Assembly (NCBI GenBank): GCA_037481655.1
Contig: JBBFLF010000009.1
Location: 47,393 to 111,392, forward strand
DNA length: 64,000 nt
Reading direction: 5' to 3'
From: Desulfobaccales bacterium
Lineage (GTDB): Bacteria; Desulfobacterota; Desulfobaccia; Desulfobaccales; 0-14-0-80-60-11
Part shown: positions 62,988 to 64,000 of the stretch, piece by piece
Position numbering within the stretch: position 1 is the first letter of the stretch
Layout of the letters: the number at the start of each line of letters is the position of its first letter
Position numbers and translations under genes: made by a program
The notes under the pieces: generated by a model
Told to the model about the DNA's origin: nothing
Databases searched by the model: none
Seen by the model: only the letters and a program-made list of their open reading frames with translations

Positions 62988-63709
62988 TCCCACACCTCCC
63001 GATAACCCTTCCCCAGATACGCCCGCTGCACCTCCGGGTCATCCTGCAACTCTGCGGCGCTGCCTTGAAGGATGATGCGGCCGGTCTCCAACACATAGCC
63101 CCGGTCCGCCAGCTTCAGGGCCGCCCGGGCATTCTGCTCCACCAGGAGCAGAGTGGTGCCGGAGCGCTTCAGCTCCCCCAAAATGTCATACACCTGGGCC
63201 AGCATCTTGGGCGCCAGCCCCATGGAGGGCTCATCCAGCATCAACAGGCGGGGCCGGGACATGAGGGCCCGGGCAATGGCCAGGATCTGCTGCTCCCCGC
63301 CGGAGAGCGTGCCTGCCGGCTGAGCGGCCCGCTCCCGGAGGAGGGGGAAGCGCGCCATGAGCTCCTCCAGATCCCGGCGCACCTGCTGGCGGTCCCGGCG
63401 ATGAAAGGCCCCTAACTCCAGATTGGCGGCCACACTGAGGGATGAAAAGACCCGGCGGCCCTCGGGCACCAACGCCAGCCCCAGCCCGACGATGCGCTCC
63501 GCCGGCAGACGGGTGAGGTTCTCCCCGGCAAACTCCACCACCCCCCGCCTCACCGGCACCAGGCCACAGACGGCCTTGAGCAGGGTGCTCTTGCCGGCGC
63601 CATTACCGCCGATAAGGGTCACTACCTCCCCGGCACGCACATGCAGGGAGACCCCCTTGAGCACCACCAGCCGCCCATACCCGGCCTGCACGCTTTTAAG
63701 AGTGAGCAT
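62984..63709 (-). CDS. livF: Branched-chain amino acid ABC transporter ATP-binding protein LivF
   Basis: The 241-residue ATPase opens MLTLKSVQAGYGRLVVLKGVS and has Walker A GGNGAGKST (about residues 37-45), Q-loop LALVPEGRRVFSSLSV (a LivF mark), signature LSGGEQQILAIARAL and Walker B LLMLDEPSMGLAP, and VEQN as the H-loop position with Gln, as usual in LivF. The ATG at 63709 is chosen because upstream in-frame sequence lies in a repeat element. It is followed at once by livG. Confidence 0.93.
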
Positions 63710-63720
63710 GGAGTAGTTGA

Positions 63721-63849
63721 GCGGGGGAGGGCCAGGGAGCGGTGGCTCCCTGCCCTCCCCCGCACCCCCTCCCAACCCTATAAGGGTTTGGGGGTGGGGG
63801 TGTGGGGGAGGGGGTAAGGGCCTGCGGCCCTTAGCCCCCTCCCCCGCAC
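63721..63849 (+). repeat. Three-hairpin repeat family, full copy C
   Basis: Hairpin 1 has arms GCGGGGGAGGGCCAGGGAGC and GCTCCCTGCCCTCCCCCGC. Hairpin 2 has a CAACCCTATAAGGGTTTG core. Hairpin 3 (63802-63849) has GTGGGGGAGGGGG and CCCCCTCCCCCGCAC arms. It fills the gap between livM and livF. Confidence 0.85.
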
Positions 63850-63851
63850 CT

Positions 63852-64000
63852 TCATCCTCCTTTGCGCAAAAATTTCAGGCTCAGTTTGCCGCCGCCCAGG
63901 AGGCCTTGGGGGCGGAAGATGAGCAAAGTGACCAAAAGGGCCCCGTAGGCCAGGTCCTGGTAGTCTTTGAATTGCCGGAAGAGTTCCGGGAGTATGGTCA
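63852..64000 (-). CDS. livM: Branched-chain amino acid ABC transporter permease, C-terminal end (LivM-like)
   Basis: Forty-eight codons before a TGA stop read TILPELFRQFKDYQDLAYGA, then LLVTLLIFRPQGLLG and a short basic tail. This last membrane helix followed by FRPQGLLG is the usual end of LivM-type permeases. The rest of the gene is outside the window. It is upstream of livF and livG on the same strand, with a repeat element between. Confidence 0.8.
   Translation of the reverse strand, partial: TILPELFRQFKDYQDLAYGALLVTLLIFRPQGLLGGGKLSLKFLRKGG

Overview
The window is a high-GC chromosomal segment, about two thirds G+C by eye, that most resembles an anaerobic Desulfobacterota (former Deltaproteobacteria) genome. 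This is inferred from gene content: a soluble HdrABC-type module with a double-length HdrA, a DsrK/HdrD-like iron-sulfur protein with an apparent selenocysteine codon, a hydrogenase maturation protease, a B12-dependent (class II) ribonucleotide reductase, a MoeA fused to a periplasmic-binding domain, and a PaaK-Liv cluster. No rRNA, tRNA, CRISPR array, complete insertion sequence or prophage was recognised.

Layout of the left half (+ strand throughout). 1-3779 holds two sigma-54 activators of the flagellar-regulator type flanking two exported proteins of unknown function. 3934-11354 is a flagellar basal-body and export operon (flgB, flgC, fliE, fliF, fliG, fliH, fliI, fliJ and a MotE-like gene) behind a sigma-54-type promoter. 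11635-18306 carries housekeeping genes: YjbQ, phoH, a 7TM-HD phosphohydrolase, ybeY, pdxJ, an unknown protein and a PHP phosphoesterase. 18588-23213 is hdrCBA. 23316-27401 holds a GAF-GGDEF protein, a TPR lipoprotein, a mini cytochrome c and a sensor kinase. 27759-32019 is a phosphate transporter with two different PstB ATPases. 32201-35995 has glnS, a YkgJ-like protein and argJ.

Layout of the right half (mostly - strand). 36212-43763 encodes a Ca2+-type P-ATPase, a cytidylate-kinase-like protein with a BON-like tail, TerC, an enlarged YeiH-type transporter and a radical SAM protein. 44054-47200 (+) has a DUF169 protein, nrdJ and a TPR protein. 47390-51368 (-) has the putative selenoprotein, a hydrogenase maturation protease and MoeA-PBP. 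51585-51890 is a small AT-rich foreign-looking gene. 51997-56532 is a bioBDF-bioH-bioC operon behind a BirA-type operator. 56921-64000 has ftsK, a deoxycytidylate deaminase, a broken VapBC-like pair, paaK and livF/livG with the end of livM.

The most notable points are these. The two PstB subunits carry complementary degenerate motifs, so their heterodimer should have one intact and one dead ATP site. An in-frame UGA in a PE-U-GHAYY context, followed by a SECIS-like hairpin, points to selenocysteine in the HdrD/DsrK-like protein. A family of GC-rich three-hairpin intergenic repeats occurs at about seven places in the right half, all in the same orientation.
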